The position numbers and the translations under genes are program-made. From positions 1 through 12,662 of the forward strand of contig JANZZA010000452.1 in the NCBI GenBank assembly GCA_026419655.1: a stretch of 12,662 nucleotides of DNA, given 5' to 3'. Positions 1-7,679 of the stretch are shown piece by piece; position 1 is the stretch's first letter; each line of letters starts with the position of its first letter. The notes beneath the pieces were generated by a model. That model searched no databases, had not been told where the DNA came from, and saw only the letters and a list, made by a program, of their open reading frames with translations. The stretch is from Armatimonadota bacterium (GTDB taxonomy: Bacteria; Armatimonadota; Zipacnadia; Zipacnadales; FEN-943).

Positions 1-806
1 TAGATCTCGAAATTGCCATCGCGCTGAGACACGAAGACAATCCCTGACCCATCTGGCAACCATTCGGGATCCGAGTCCCGCCCGCTGCTGGTCAGCCTCG
101 TCTGGCCACTCCCGTCGGCGTTCATAACATAGACCTGGGAATTGCCGTCTCGCGAGGACGTAAAGGCAATCCTGCTGCCGTCAGGTGACCAGGCCGAGAG
201 CCCGTCCTCGGCAGGGTTGTTCGTGAGGTTGGTCGGGTTGCTACCGTCCGCGTTCATGACGTAGACTTCCCCGTTGCCGTCCCGGTAGGAGGTGAAGGTG
301 ATTTTCGTGCCGTCCGGCGACCAGGCAGGGAGTACGTCCTCGGCAGGGTGGTTCGTGAGCCTGGTCGGGTTGCTACCGTCCGCGTTCATGACGTAAATTT
401 CCCGGTTGCGGTCCCGCTCGGACATAAAAGCGATCTTCTTCCCGTTGCGCGACCAGGCTGGGCACCAGTCCTCGGCGCCGTGGTTGGTGAGCCTGGTCTC
501 GCTGGTCCCGTCGGCGTTGATGGCATAGATTTCGGAATTTCCGTCTCGGGTGGACCTGAAGACAATCTTCTTTCCATTAGCTGAAAGAGCAGGGTCGAAG
601 TCAAGTCCCACACTAGTGACTCTGGTCTGGTTACTTCCATCCACGTTCATGATGTAAATCAGATATGGCCCGTCGCGGCGAGAAGTAAAAGCTATTTTCA
701 TTGGCACCACCACGCTGCCTCCGCCCCCACTGCATCCACCAAAGCCCAAAAGCGAAGCCAGAACCGCCAAAGCCGACAACCGGAGAATCGCCTGCCTGGA
801 GTGCAT
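1..806 (-). CDS. PD40/TolB-type beta-propeller lipoprotein, 3' end cut by window edge
   Basis: The frame is open from ATG at 806 to the left edge (268 codons, no stop seen). An SD-like GGGAGG lies at 815-820, 8 nt upstream. Residues 1-25 form an export signal ending LLGFGGC, an imperfect lipobox, so this is probably a lipoprotein. The rest is tandem 43-44-residue propeller blades, each with a core like AWSPDGxKIAF, then SxRDGN, EIYVMNADGS and TRLTN. Five full blades and part of a sixth are visible. The complete paralogue at 7680-8582 has six blades and 300 aa, so probably only about 30 residues are missing here. These repeats are the PD40 (TolB-like) family, which makes six-bladed propellers. 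No catalytic residues are apparent, and a binding or scaffold role at the cell envelope is inference. It follows the GH39-like gene on the same strand, but 0.9 kb away, so a shared operon is doubtful. Confidence 0.88.
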   Translation of the reverse strand, partial: MHSRQAILRLSALAVLASLLGFGGCSGGGGSVVVPMKIAFTSRRDGPYLIYIMNVDGSNQTRVTSVGLDFDPALSANGKKIVFRSTRDGNSEIYAINADGTSETRLTNHGAEDWCPAWSRNGKKIAFMSERDRNREIYVMNADGSNPTRLTNHPAEDVLPAWSPDGTKITFTSYRDGNGEVYVMNADGSNPTNLTNNPAEDGLSAWSPDGSRIAFTSSRDGNSQVYVMNADGSGQTRLTSSGRDSDPEWLPDGSGIVFVSQRDGNFEI

Positions 807-814
807 TGTTGTGG

Positions 815-820
815 CCTCCC
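815..820 (-). promoter_or_regulatory. Ribosome binding site for the left propeller lipoprotein
   Basis: The minus-strand sequence GGGAGG sits 8 nt before the ATG at 806. This supports that start over the overlapping minus-strand frame that begins at 885. Confidence 0.65.
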
Positions 821-1095
821 GGAAGATTTTCCAATCTGCAATGCAGTCTACCACATGGCTCCGCTACTTCATACCCTGCACGCAAGGCGGCGGTTCATCG
901 GGTCGAGATTATTCTGCAGCACCGTGGGACAGGCTGCGTCCCTGGGAAGTGTTGCCGAGCGGCTATTTGTCGCCGCGAGCCATAGGGAGCCGTTTCCCAT
1001 GCAGGCCCAGAGGGCAGCACCTTCCAGGGAGCTTGTTCCAAAACCGTACTATGGGGTGCGTGCAGCGCCTTCGGGGTAGAGCTTCCACGCGCAAC

Positions 1096-1134
1096 CGTGC
1101 ACTGCACGCGCGCTGGCACGTGCGCTAGCGCCAG
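1096..1134. repeat. Cluster of overlapping short palindromes
   Basis: Three palindromic stretches fall within 39 bp: CGTGCA and TGCACG around a single C (1096-1108), GCACGTGC (1116-1123) and GCGCTAGCGC (1122-1131). The last two lie inside CTGGC/GCCAG arms (1113-1117 and 1130-1134). It could be an operator-like or cruciform site upstream of the left propeller gene. In GC-rich DNA chance is a real alternative. Confidence 0.35.
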
Positions 1135-1240
1135 TTTCGCGACAATGACCTAAGCATTTTCTTCGGAGACTGTTTGGTGTCTCAGGATGCTGCTTGCTCC
1201 TGAGCCGTAGGGCGATAAAAGGTCCCACACGTGCCTGTTA

Positions 1241-1296
1241 CTGGGGGCAACTCTTCAAAAAGGGTTGTTCCCCAGACTGCTTCTCCAAATTTTTGC
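1241..1296 (-). repeat. Degenerate copy C of the intergenic hairpin repeat
   Basis: Read on the minus strand, this begins with GCAAAAATTTGG (the A-rich lead), continues through AGTCTGGGG and ends in a hairpin at 1241-1275. The hairpin has a CTGGGG/CCCCAG outer stem and a CAACCCTT/AAGAGTTG inner stem with one G-T pair. The same order occurs in the better copies at 4387-4446 and 4723-4781. Bases differ from those copies in both arms, yet pairing is kept. Confidence 0.72.
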
Positions 1297-1607
1297 TCTC
1301 GTTGCAACCGGCTATGATGTCCCGCAGGGTTTGAGCGTCCCCGCATACGTTGCCAACCCTTCAGCTGCTGCTGCGGTCGGAGCCGGGCACCGAGTACGTA
1401 CGTGTCAGTGGGCGAATCAGAATCCTGAGAAAATCGAATATTTCCGTGAACTGGGCGAGATTGGGTATGACGACAGGCGACAATCCCCGGAAAAACCACG
1501 ACAACACGGCGGGCCAACGCCCGTGGCCGGCCCTGGGCATTGTCCTCCCAGTCTTCCTGTGTCGCCCACGTCCTGCAGCCAGCGCGAAATCACCGCCCTA
1601 CGACAAG

Positions 1608-1652
1608 GTTGGAAAACGGGCTCTGTCGCACACCCCCACCCCAAACTTTCTC
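1608..1652 (-). repeat. Degenerate copy D of the intergenic hairpin repeat
   Basis: On the minus strand this reads GAGAAAGTTTGGGGTGGGGG, close to the lead AAAAAGTTTGGGAAGGGGG of the good copies. It is followed by an AGAGCCCGTTTTCCAA stretch that matches the hairpin centre, but its second arm is eroded. It lies 58-102 bp past the stop of the GH39-like gene and has the same orientation as that gene. Confidence 0.5.
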
Positions 1653-1709
1653 GTGCTGCCCGCAAAGTGCGCCCTTTGGCCAGGGACAGGTCCGCCCCCG
1701 CGGGGTCGC

Positions 1710-4082
1710 TCACGGCCGTGGTGACCCTTTCCTGTCTACCTGCGGCTGCTCCGCTGGCGGGTTTAGCTGCGCTTCGGCGTACATCGTGGATAAGACCGCG
1801 GCTCCGTCGTGGCGGTGGCAGAACAAATACACAGGCTCGCGGGAAGCCTGAAGCAGTATCTGGCGCCCGTCCACGGGCGGGTGGTACTCATTGCCCATGA
1901 AATCCATGGCCGTGAAATCCGCCGGGCTGGCCCGCTCGGGTATCGAAAGCCTTAGTTCCCGCTTTTCGGCGAAGGAAGGAAGCTCCGCATACTGGACGGC
2001 GATGGCTGAGAACTCGGCGCCCGGATAAGTGCCCTCGAAAAGAAAAACCTGCAGCGGGCCGTGGCTGAGCCGGCCACGATACTCTCGACCGTCTATAGCC
2101 AGCGCCAAAGCAGCGTGGGCCGCGGCCAAAGGCTTTAGCATCTGCCCCTCGTCCCACATACTCCCGTTGATTGGGGACTCGGCAAAGACGCGGGGCTTGT
2201 CGTACTGCCGAAAGCGCCACGGGTCCGCTAGCTCATAGTAGAAAATCCGCTCCGCGCCGGCGGCGATGTTCTCCATGTAGCAGCGGACAAGCTCAAAGCA
2301 GGCGTTTCGGAAATGGTAGCGGGCTTCTGGCTCGGCATGGGTGGCGCGGCACTGGTCGAAGAAGCTCGTGCTCGGCACGTTCTCTTCGGAGTTCCACAGC
2401 GGGCCAGTGACACCGTGGCGACGCAACAATTCCTTGAGCCTGGGCATCACGTGCGGACCGTAATCCGGCTCCAGATAATGGTAGGTAAAGCCGTCCATGC
2501 AGCGGTCGTCGCCGACGGCCTGGAAGAACTGCTCAATCCAGGCCATGGCCCTGGGGTTTACGCCGCCCCCGCCGAGGACCACGCAGTCCGGGTCGGCCTG
2601 TTTCGCCGCACGATAGGCCGCCTTGAGCAGCTCTGCGTATTCCTCCGGCGTGCCTGCCCAGAAACCGTGGAAGTGCGGCTCATTCCAGACTTCCCAGTGC
2701 TTAATGCTGGCCTGGTAGTGTGAAACGGTTTCATAGACATAGCGGGAGAAATCGTCGAGGCTCGCAGGCGGATAGGCGCGTCGGTCGCCGGGGGCGTCAG
2801 GACCCACCTTCTGTGCCCACGGCGGCACCCATAAGAATTCCCCGGATGTTTCCATCCCGGCTTCGTCAACTATCCTCTGGGCATCATCGTACCAGACCCA
2901 CTCGTCCCGGCTGTTGGGCTGCACCCGGTCCCACCAGGTCCACTGCATCATGTCATGGCACCGCGCCCACTGGATGCCCAGCTTGCGCCCGACGGCCAGA
3001 TGCCAGGCCAGGTTTATGCCGTCCATGTGTCCGCCGAAATAAGACGTGCGGAGCCGCGGCCGGTCGAAGAGCTCCCGAGAGACTACGGTAAAGCTGCCCA
3101 CGTCCTCCACCCAGCCGAGGTTTTCGGGTGCGGTGCCGGCGTCGAGGGCGACTTTGAAGCATCCGCGTGCTGGTGCCGCAAAGCTGATTTCCACCTGGGT
3201 TTCCTGGTCGGGCGCCAGCCTCACCTCGGCGGTCTTTTCGGCCACCTGCTCCTGGCGCACGTTTATTAGCCGAAAGCGCAGGAGGGCACGTTCCACATCG
3301 TCACGCGCGGGCCTGAGCCACAGCCGGAAAGCCGCTGTCTGGCCATCGAAGTAGATATTGTCGAAGGGATAGGTCTGCGAGACGCCCCGGACCCGCACAA
3401 CTTCAACCACCTGGCGGCCCGTCGGCTCCGGCAGAGTCTCGTAGGGCCACTCGCGAAGATCCGGCTGGTCTTCCAGGCGTACATCGCGCCAGGCCAGATT
3501 TGTGCCCCAGCCGCTAAGCAGGGCAAAGGAGCCGCCCGGCGGCACGGGGTCGGGGTCGGTGAATTCCACCAGCTTTTTGTCATCGAGGAAGCCAAAGATG
3601 CGGTTGCCTGCCCCAACCAGGCGCAGCTCGTACTCCTGGGTGTTGTGGAGGAAAAGCTCGTAAGCGGGCGCTTGAGCCACCAGGTCCCAGCGCCCATCGC
3701 GGAGCCTGTACAGCCCCAGTCGCACGAACTGATTGTTTACCTCTAGACGATATACGCCGCGGGCAAGAAGGGCCGACCAGTGGCACCCACGGGCATTGCG
3801 CACACGGGCGCGGAAAGTAAAGTCCGCGTCGCAAGTAGCAGGCAGCGTGGCCACAGGGTTTGACCGCTCGCTGGTCACGCACAGCCAGCCGTCTGAAATC
3901 ACATACGTGCCGCCGTCGAGTATCCAGTCCGGCAAGTGGGCAGGGCCGTCAGGCAGGCCGCTGAAGTCGCTGGCGTAAATCACCCCCGCCAGGCAACGGT
4001 AGTCGGGCCTCAGACAGCTCGCCAGCAGTGCGCAAACCAGGAACTTACGCCACCAACAAAATTTACCAAGAGCCGCCTTCAT
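1710..4082 (-). CDS. Secreted clan GH-A glycoside hydrolase (GH39-like) with N-terminal jelly-roll domain
   Basis: This encodes 790 aa from ATG 4082. Residues 1-23 are a signal with a basic stretch and a lipobox-like LLASC (C23), so it may be lipid-anchored. Residues 33-205 look like a DUF1080/LamG-type beta-sandwich, and 230-340 form another beta-rich region. A (beta/alpha)8 barrel follows at about 340-640. WEVWNEPH carries the likely acid/base E468, and LWNSEEN carries the likely nucleophile (E566 or E567). The C-terminal 120 residues are beta-rich. The spacing of the two Glu residues and the stretch GTPEEYAELLKAAY resemble GH39 and related clan GH-A families, which cleave xylosides or other beta-linked sugars with retention. 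Substrate is not predictable. A GTG at 4121 gives 13 more residues but pushes the signal inward; the ATG has no strong SD. It is divergent from the GH3 gene. Confidence 0.85.
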   Translation of the reverse strand: MKAALGKFCWWRKFLVCALLASCLRPDYRCLAGVIYASDFSGLPDGPAHLPDWILDGGTYVISDGWLCVTSERSNPVATLPATCDADFTFRARVRNARGCHWSALLARGVYRLEVNNQFVRLGLYRLRDGRWDLVAQAPAYELFLHNTQEYELRLVGAGNRIFGFLDDKKLVEFTDPDPVPPGGSFALLSGWGTNLAWRDVRLEDQPDLREWPYETLPEPTGRQVVEVVRVRGVSQTYPFDNIYFDGQTAAFRLWLRPARDDVERALLRFRLINVRQEQVAEKTAEVRLAPDQETQVEISFAAPARGCFKVALDAGTAPENLGWVEDVGSFTVVSRELFDRPRLRTSYFGGHMDGINLAWHLAVGRKLGIQWARCHDMMQWTWWDRVQPNSRDEWVWYDDAQRIVDEAGMETSGEFLWVPPWAQKVGPDAPGDRRAYPPASLDDFSRYVYETVSHYQASIKHWEVWNEPHFHGFWAGTPEEYAELLKAAYRAAKQADPDCVVLGGGGVNPRAMAWIEQFFQAVGDDRCMDGFTYHYLEPDYGPHVMPRLKELLRRHGVTGPLWNSEENVPSTSFFDQCRATHAEPEARYHFRNACFELVRCYMENIAAGAERIFYYELADPWRFRQYDKPRVFAESPINGSMWDEGQMLKPLAAAHAALALAIDGREYRGRLSHGPLQVFLFEGTYPGAEFSAIAVQYAELPSFAEKRELRLSIPERASPADFTAMDFMGNEYHPPVDGRQILLQASREPVYLFCHRHDGAAVLSTMYAEAQLNPPAEQPQVDRKGSPRP

Positions 4083-4260
4083 TGGCTTTGCACCAGCCTT
4101 TTCACTACGGTAGCGGAGCACTTCCGTGTGGTCTCCGTCAGCCCTTCCCGCTTTGAATGAGCCGGTGTGGTCTTCTCACTCACCCTGGCGGGCAAAGGCC
4201 GCCCTTGCATCCTGCGGCGGTGTCTGCTGAGGGCCCGGTGCCTGTGGTGGGCGTAGCTGG

Positions 4261-4380
4261 GGCGGGCCGGATTTTCGGGCGCATGGTAGGGGGCTTGCCC
4301 TGACATGTCTCCGGCGGTCGGCGTCTCAGCGTGGCCGCAGGGTGCTGGTGCCTGGCTGCGCGCGAAAAATCCGGCCCGCC
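4261..4380. repeat. Inverted-repeat cassette A (120 bp)
   Basis: The left arm (4261-4282, containing CGGATTTTCGGGCGC) and right arm (4358-4380, containing GCGCGCGAAAAATCCGG) are inverted copies with one mismatch and one extra A. They enclose 75 bp (4283-4357). The same arms enclose a 75 bp interior of mostly different sequence at 4598-4715. There is no open frame in the cassette. Its form recalls a MITE-like or REP-like non-autonomous element, or a structured RNA. Confidence 0.8.
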
Positions 4381-4386
4381 CACAAC

Positions 4387-4446
4387 GGAAAAAGTTTGGG
4401 AAGGGGGGTCTGGGGGGCAACCCTTTTCAAAGGGTTCCCCCCAGAC
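4387..4446 (+). repeat. Hairpin repeat copy A
   Basis: The lead AAAAAGTTTGGGAAGGGGG is followed by a 39 nt hairpin (4408-4446). The outer stem is GTCTGGGGGG/CCCCCCAGAC (10 bp), then one bulged C, then AACCCTTT/AAAGGGTT (8 bp) with a TC loop. No U-tract follows, so a standard intrinsic terminator is unlikely. It is the best-preserved copy in the window, together with 4723-4781. Confidence 0.88.
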
Positions 4447-4450
4447 ACAA

Positions 4451-4494
4451 GCAGGGGGAACCCCCCTTTGGGCAAAAAGCGGAGTTCCCCCTGC
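4451..4494 (+). repeat. Second hairpin of copy A
   Basis: Perfect 11 bp arms GCAGGGGGAAC (4451-4461) and GTTCCCCCTGC (4484-4494) surround a 22 nt loop that contains GGGCAAAAAGCGG. Copy B lacks this part. A reverse-complement relative occurs at 12318-12353, which suggests it belongs to the element and was lost from B. Confidence 0.75.
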
Positions 4495-4597
4495 ACCCCC
4501 TCCCCGTAAATGCTCGTTCTCCCTGGCGGAGATGCGCAGCCACCAGGGCCTGCGAGGAAGGGGGTAAGCGGTGGTGGGGGAGGTGGTCGTGTTTTTC

Positions 4598-4715
4598 GGT
4601 GGGCCGGATTTTCGGGCGCGGGGCAAGGTCTCCGGGCTGACGCACACAGCGGCAAGTCCGCCAGCCCATTGCGGGTGTGTCAGTACGTACGCGTGCGCCC
4701 GAAAATCCGACCCCC
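4598..4715. repeat. Inverted-repeat cassette B (118 bp)
   Basis: The left arm 4598-4619 and right arm 4695-4715 share a perfect 15 bp inverted core (CGGATTTTCGGGCGC). The interior is 75 bp (4620-4694), the same length as in cassette A. Inside it, CTGA/TCAG (4637-4640, 4680-4683), CACAC/GTGTG (4643-4647, 4675-4679) and GCGG/CCGC (4649-4652, 4658-4661) can nest into a fold. Confidence 0.8.
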
Positions 4716-4722
4716 GAACAGT

Positions 4723-4781
4723 ATAAAAAGTTTGGGAAGGGGGTCTGGGGGAGAACCCTTTTCAAAGGGTTTCCCCCAGAC
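4723..4781 (+). repeat. Hairpin repeat copy B
   Basis: The same AAAAAGTTTGGGAAGGGGG lead as copy A is followed by a 39 nt hairpin (4743-4781). GTCTGGGGG/CCCCCAGAC (9 bp) forms the outer stem and AACCCTTT/AAAGGGTT the inner stem, with a TC loop and a small internal loop. It lies 95 bp before the proposed GH3 start, in the same orientation as that gene. Confidence 0.88.
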
Positions 4782-4875
4782 AAGAAAGCTTGGTGAAGGT
4801 TCGCCGGCAAAGGAACTGACGGCGGCCGTGGGAAAGGGCGCGGTAGTACATTCTTCGCGTACTGGGGGGCTGTGT

Positions 4876-7398
4876 GTGACGCACCTGCTAAGGACGCCTT
4901 TGCATGGGTTTATCACTGGCGCGCTTGCGGTGACCCTGGCGTGGAGGGTGGCGGGGGCCCAAGTTCCTCTTTACCGCGACCCCAGGGCGCCCATCGAGCA
5001 GCGTGTGGAAGACCTGCTGGCGCGGATGACCCTGGAAGAGAAAGTCGCGCAGCTCGGCGGCGACGAGTCCGGCATGTCTACGCCCGACAACGAGCGCCTG
5101 GGCATACCCGGTTTTAAGATGTCCGACGGCCCACACGGCTGCCGCTGGGGCAGGGCCACCTGTTTCCCTACGCTCCTGGCATGCGCGGCGACCTTTGACC
5201 CCGATTTCATGCGCCGCATGGGCGTCGCCCTCGGAGAGGAGTTTCGCGGCCATGGTCGCTATGTGGCCCTCGGGCCGTGCATGAACATCATCCGCGACCC
5301 GCGGGGCGGGCGGAGCTTTGAGACTCTCGGCGAGGACCCCTATCTGCTCTCGCGCATGGCGGTGGCCTATGTGCAGGGCATGCAGAGCCAGCGCGTCGTG
5401 GCTGTATGCAAGCACTATGCCTGCAACAATCAGGAGAATGGCCGGGGGGAAAACGACGTGCGCGTGGGCGACCGGACGCTGTATGAATTCTACCTGCCTC
5501 ACTTCCGCGCGGCTGTGGTTGAGGGTGGGGCGCTGGGCATAATGGCCGCGTATAACAAGGTCAACGGCTATTACTGCGCGGCCAACCGCCGGCTGCTGCG
5601 CGAAATCCTAAAGGACGAATGGGGCTTCCGGGGCTTCGTGGTTTCCGACTGGGGTGCTTGCCATGAGACCGTCGGCTCCATCAATGCCGGCCTGGACTGC
5701 GAAATGCCCACGGCGTACCACTACGGCGAGCGACTGCTTGAAGCCGTGCGTCGAGGAGAGGTCTCCGAGGAAACGATTAACGACGCCGTCCGCCGCGTGC
5801 TGTACGTAAAGTTCTGGGCTGGCGTCTTCGAGCAGCCCGTCGAGCCGGACCCGACCAAGATTGATACGCCCGAGCACCGTGCTCTTTGCCTTGAAGGCGC
5901 GCGCAAGGCGATAGTTCTACTGAAAAACGAGGGCGGTCTGCTGCCGCTTGACCGGACGAAGATCAGGTCCATCGCGGTTATTGGGCCGAATGCAAAAGAG
6001 GCCCGTCCTACCGGCGGCGGGTCATCTTATGTGGAACCGTTTTACGCCGTCTCGCCGCTTGAAGGCATCCAAAACCGGGCGGGCGGCGGCATACGGGTCG
6101 AATTTGCTCAGGGCTGCTATCTTGGCGGGCCGACGAATCTGTTTTCCATTCCGGCCTCGGCGCTCAGGCCCCCGCCGGGCGTCGAGGGGGCCGAGGGTCT
6201 CCTGGGGCAGTATTTTGACAACCAGGAATTGCGTGGCGAGCCTGCTCTTTCGCGGCGGGATGCGCAAGTGGATTTCGACTGGGTCGGCGGGGGGCCCGCT
6301 GACGGTTTCCGCACGGACAACTTCTCCGTGCGCTGGAGCGGCCGCCTCGTCCCGCCCGAAACCGGCGAATATGTCCTTGGCGTCACGTCAGACGACGGCA
6401 CGCGGCTCTGGCTTGACGGTCAGCTCCTCATAGACGACTGGCGCGACCATGGGGCCGAGACGCGGTCGGCCAGAGTGCGGCTTGAGGCCGGGCGGGAATA
6501 CTCGATCCGCCTGGAATATTACGAAAACCGGGGCCTGGCGGTGGTGCGGCTGGGCTGGCTGGAGCCGTCGCGGGCGCAGGATATTTTCGCTGAGGCCCGA
6601 GAGGTCGCGCGGCGCTGCGATGTGGCCGTAGTGTGCGTTGGCACCGGCCCAAGCCTGGAAAGCGAGGGCTTCGACCGCGCCACTTTAGACCTTCCCCAGC
6701 CCCAGGACGACCTCATCCGCGCGGTCGTCGAGGCAAACCCGCGTACCATAGTGGCTGTGGTCAGCGGCTCGGCCTGCCTCATGCACCGCTGGATTCACCG
6801 CGTGCCGGCGGTGCTTCAGGTGTGGTTTGCCGGCCAGGAAGCCGGTAATGCCCTGGCCGAGATACTGTTCGGCGACGTAAATCCTTCTGGCCGGCTACCA
6901 ATCACCCTCCCGTACAATAACTATCAGCTTCCCCCATTCAACAATGACTACGAGACCATAGCCGAGGGCCGAGGCTATCGCTACTACGACCGCACTCGCA
7001 TGGAGCCGCTGTTTCCCTTCGGCCACGGCCTGAGCTATACGACCTTCCGCTATGGGGACTTGAAGGTGGAGCCGCAAATCATCGCGGCCGGCCAGAAAGC
7101 TCGCATTACCATATCCGTTACCAACACGGGCGCCCGCGACGGGGACGAAGTCGTCCAGCTTTATGTCCGCTATCCAGAGGGCGACGTTGAGCGCCCGGTA
7201 AAGGAACTCAAGGGCTTCCAGCGGCTCTCCATCCCTGCCGGCCAGACACGGCAGGCGGTCTTCGAGCTATCTTCTGAAGACCTGGCCTGGTACAACCCCG
7301 ATGCCAAGCGTTTTGTCGTACAGCCTGGCGAGTATGAGCTATTGGCGGCAGCGTCAGCCAGGGACATCCGGGCTTCCGCAAAGTTAACGGCCCGTTAG
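4876..7398 (+). CDS. Secreted GH3 beta-glycosidase with PA14 insertion
   Basis: This encodes 840 aa from GTG 4876. Residues 1-28 form a signal peptide ending VAGA before Q29. The GH3 N-terminal barrel (about 30-320) has KHYACNNQE (179-187) and VSDWG with the nucleophile D258. The GH3 C-terminal alpha/beta domain starts near 335. It is interrupted at about 438-562 by a PA14 domain (GQYFDN, then TSDDGTRLWLDG) and resumes with ESEGFDR (595-601), which carries the likely acid/base Glu (E595 or E597). PFGHGLSYTTF (714-724) leads into the fibronectin-III-like tail. This is the architecture of known GH3-PA14 beta-glucosidases and xylosidases, which release sugars from the non-reducing end with retention; PA14 often shapes the active site. 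The frame is open upstream to 4510, but that part is translated repeat DNA. A GGGGGG run 6 nt before the GTG is a weak SD, so the exact start is uncertain. Confidence 0.93.
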   Translation: MTHLLRTPLHGFITGALAVTLAWRVAGAQVPLYRDPRAPIEQRVEDLLARMTLEEKVAQLGGDESGMSTPDNERLGIPGFKMSDGPHGCRWGRATCFPTLLACAATFDPDFMRRMGVALGEEFRGHGRYVALGPCMNIIRDPRGGRSFETLGEDPYLLSRMAVAYVQGMQSQRVVAVCKHYACNNQENGRGENDVRVGDRTLYEFYLPHFRAAVVEGGALGIMAAYNKVNGYYCAANRRLLREILKDEWGFRGFVVSDWGACHETVGSINAGLDCEMPTAYHYGERLLEAVRRGEVSEETINDAVRRVLYVKFWAGVFEQPVEPDPTKIDTPEHRALCLEGARKAIVLLKNEGGLLPLDRTKIRSIAVIGPNAKEARPTGGGSSYVEPFYAVSPLEGIQNRAGGGIRVEFAQGCYLGGPTNLFSIPASALRPPPGVEGAEGLLGQYFDNQELRGEPALSRRDAQVDFDWVGGGPADGFRTDNFSVRWSGRLVPPETGEYVLGVTSDDGTRLWLDGQLLIDDWRDHGAETRSARVRLEAGREYSIRLEYYENRGLAVVRLGWLEPSRAQDIFAEAREVARRCDVAVVCVGTGPSLESEGFDRATLDLPQPQDDLIRAVVEANPRTIVAVVSGSACLMHRWIHRVPAVLQVWFAGQEAGNALAEILFGDVNPSGRLPITLPYNNYQLPPFNNDYETIAEGRGYRYYDRTRMEPLFPFGHGLSYTTFRYGDLKVEPQIIAAGQKARITISVTNTGARDGDEVVQLYVRYPEGDVERPVKELKGFQRLSIPAGQTRQAVFELSSEDLAWYNPDAKRFVVQPGEYELLAAASARDIRASAKLTAR

Positions 7399-7470
7399 GC
7401 TTTGCTGGAAGGCTGAACTGCCGAGCCGCTGGCTGTCTCCCAGGAGTGGGCGGGCGGCAGGCCAACGGCA

Positions 7471-7526
7471 GGAAAAACTTTTTTATGGAGAACGGCGGCA
7501 ACCCTACCCAGGGTGGTGTCCTCAGA
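7471..7526 (+). repeat. Degenerate copy E of the intergenic hairpin repeat
   Basis: It begins GGAAAAACTTTTTTATGG, in place of the lead of the good copies. It continues GGCAACCCTACCCAGGGT and ends GTCCTCAGA. The order (lead, GGCAACCCT, loop, AGGGT, CCxCAGA) matches copy A. The loop differs, but the ACCCT/AGGGT arms still pair. Confidence 0.62.
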
Positions 7527-7539
7527 GAAATAGTCGTCG

Positions 7540-7568
7540 TTAACTTTCTATTATTCTTCTGATGATAA
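7540..7568 (+). promoter_or_regulatory. Possible promoter of the right propeller gene
   Basis: TTAACT (7540-7545) is 17 nt before TGATAA (7563-7568), in a clearly AT-rich patch of otherwise GC-rich DNA. The -10 match is poor, so the AT-rich island is the main argument. Confidence 0.25.
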
Positions 7569-7664
7569 GATGTAAGTGTGGAGAGACCTGTACGGCGAAA
7601 AGTAAACGTTGACGATCCCTTTGCTTGGTGGTAGGGTGCCCGCGTCGGGCAAGTAACAACTCAC

Positions 7665-7670
7665 GGGAGG
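7665..7670 (+). promoter_or_regulatory. Ribosome binding site for the right propeller lipoprotein
   Basis: GGGAGG lies 9 nt before ATG 7680. It directly abuts the in-frame GTG at 7671, which is therefore too close to be the start. Confidence 0.7.
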
Positions 7671-7679
7671 GTGCCGGAC

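Larger units (their letters stand above)
807..1709. other. 903 bp intergenic gap without a credible gene
   Basis: The gap lies between the stop of the GH39-like gene and the start of the left propeller gene, both on the minus strand. Open frames here (for example 1265-1900 plus) have no SD, no recognisable protein pattern and overlap the hydrolase gene. It holds two degenerate repeat copies (1241-1296 and 1608-1652), a palindrome cluster (1096-1134) and a small inverted repeat with 7 bp arms, CTCAGGA at 1181-1187 and TCCTGAG at 1198-1204. I see no tRNA or rRNA. The promoter of the left propeller gene should lie here, but no clear -35/-10 pair is visible. Confidence 0.7.
4083..4875. other. Divergent intergenic gap packed with inverted repeats
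   Basis: The gap separates the starts of the GH39-like (minus) and GH3 (plus) genes and must hold both promoters. About half of it is the two composite repeat copies listed separately. Frames that cross it on both strands are G/C-run artefacts of those repeats: they encode low-complexity Pro/Gly/Arg and have no SD. No confident -35/-10 boxes were found. Confidence 0.7.
7399..7679. other. Intergenic gap with repeat copy E and an AT-rich patch
   Basis: The 281 bp between the GH3 stop and the propeller lipoprotein start contain a degenerate hairpin repeat (7471-7526) and an AT-rich patch (about 7537-7572). A small hairpin, TGCCCG/CGGGCA (7637-7651), lies just before the SD. No gene is seen. Confidence 0.65.

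Noticed and set aside
113..386. Possible CRISPR-like array because of regular repeats
   Set aside because: The 132 bp period is the blade period of a coding propeller, and there are no short repeats with unique spacers.
1265..1900. 211-codon plus-strand frame
   Set aside because: It crosses two repeat copies and overlaps the GH39-like gene on the other strand. It has no SD and its composition is typical of chance frames in GC-rich DNA.
4387..4446. Intrinsic terminator of an upstream gene
   Set aside because: The element lies between divergent genes with no plus-strand gene upstream, and no U-tract follows the hairpin.
4261..4715. Integron attC sites
   Set aside because: The arms lack the GTTRRRY/RYYYAAC core sites and no integrase is present, although the ends-conserved, middle-variable form is similar.
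4510..4875. N-terminal extension of the GH3 protein by 122 codons
   Set aside because: The sequence is translated repeat DNA (cassette B and hairpin B), without protein-like pattern. A signal peptide begins at 4876.
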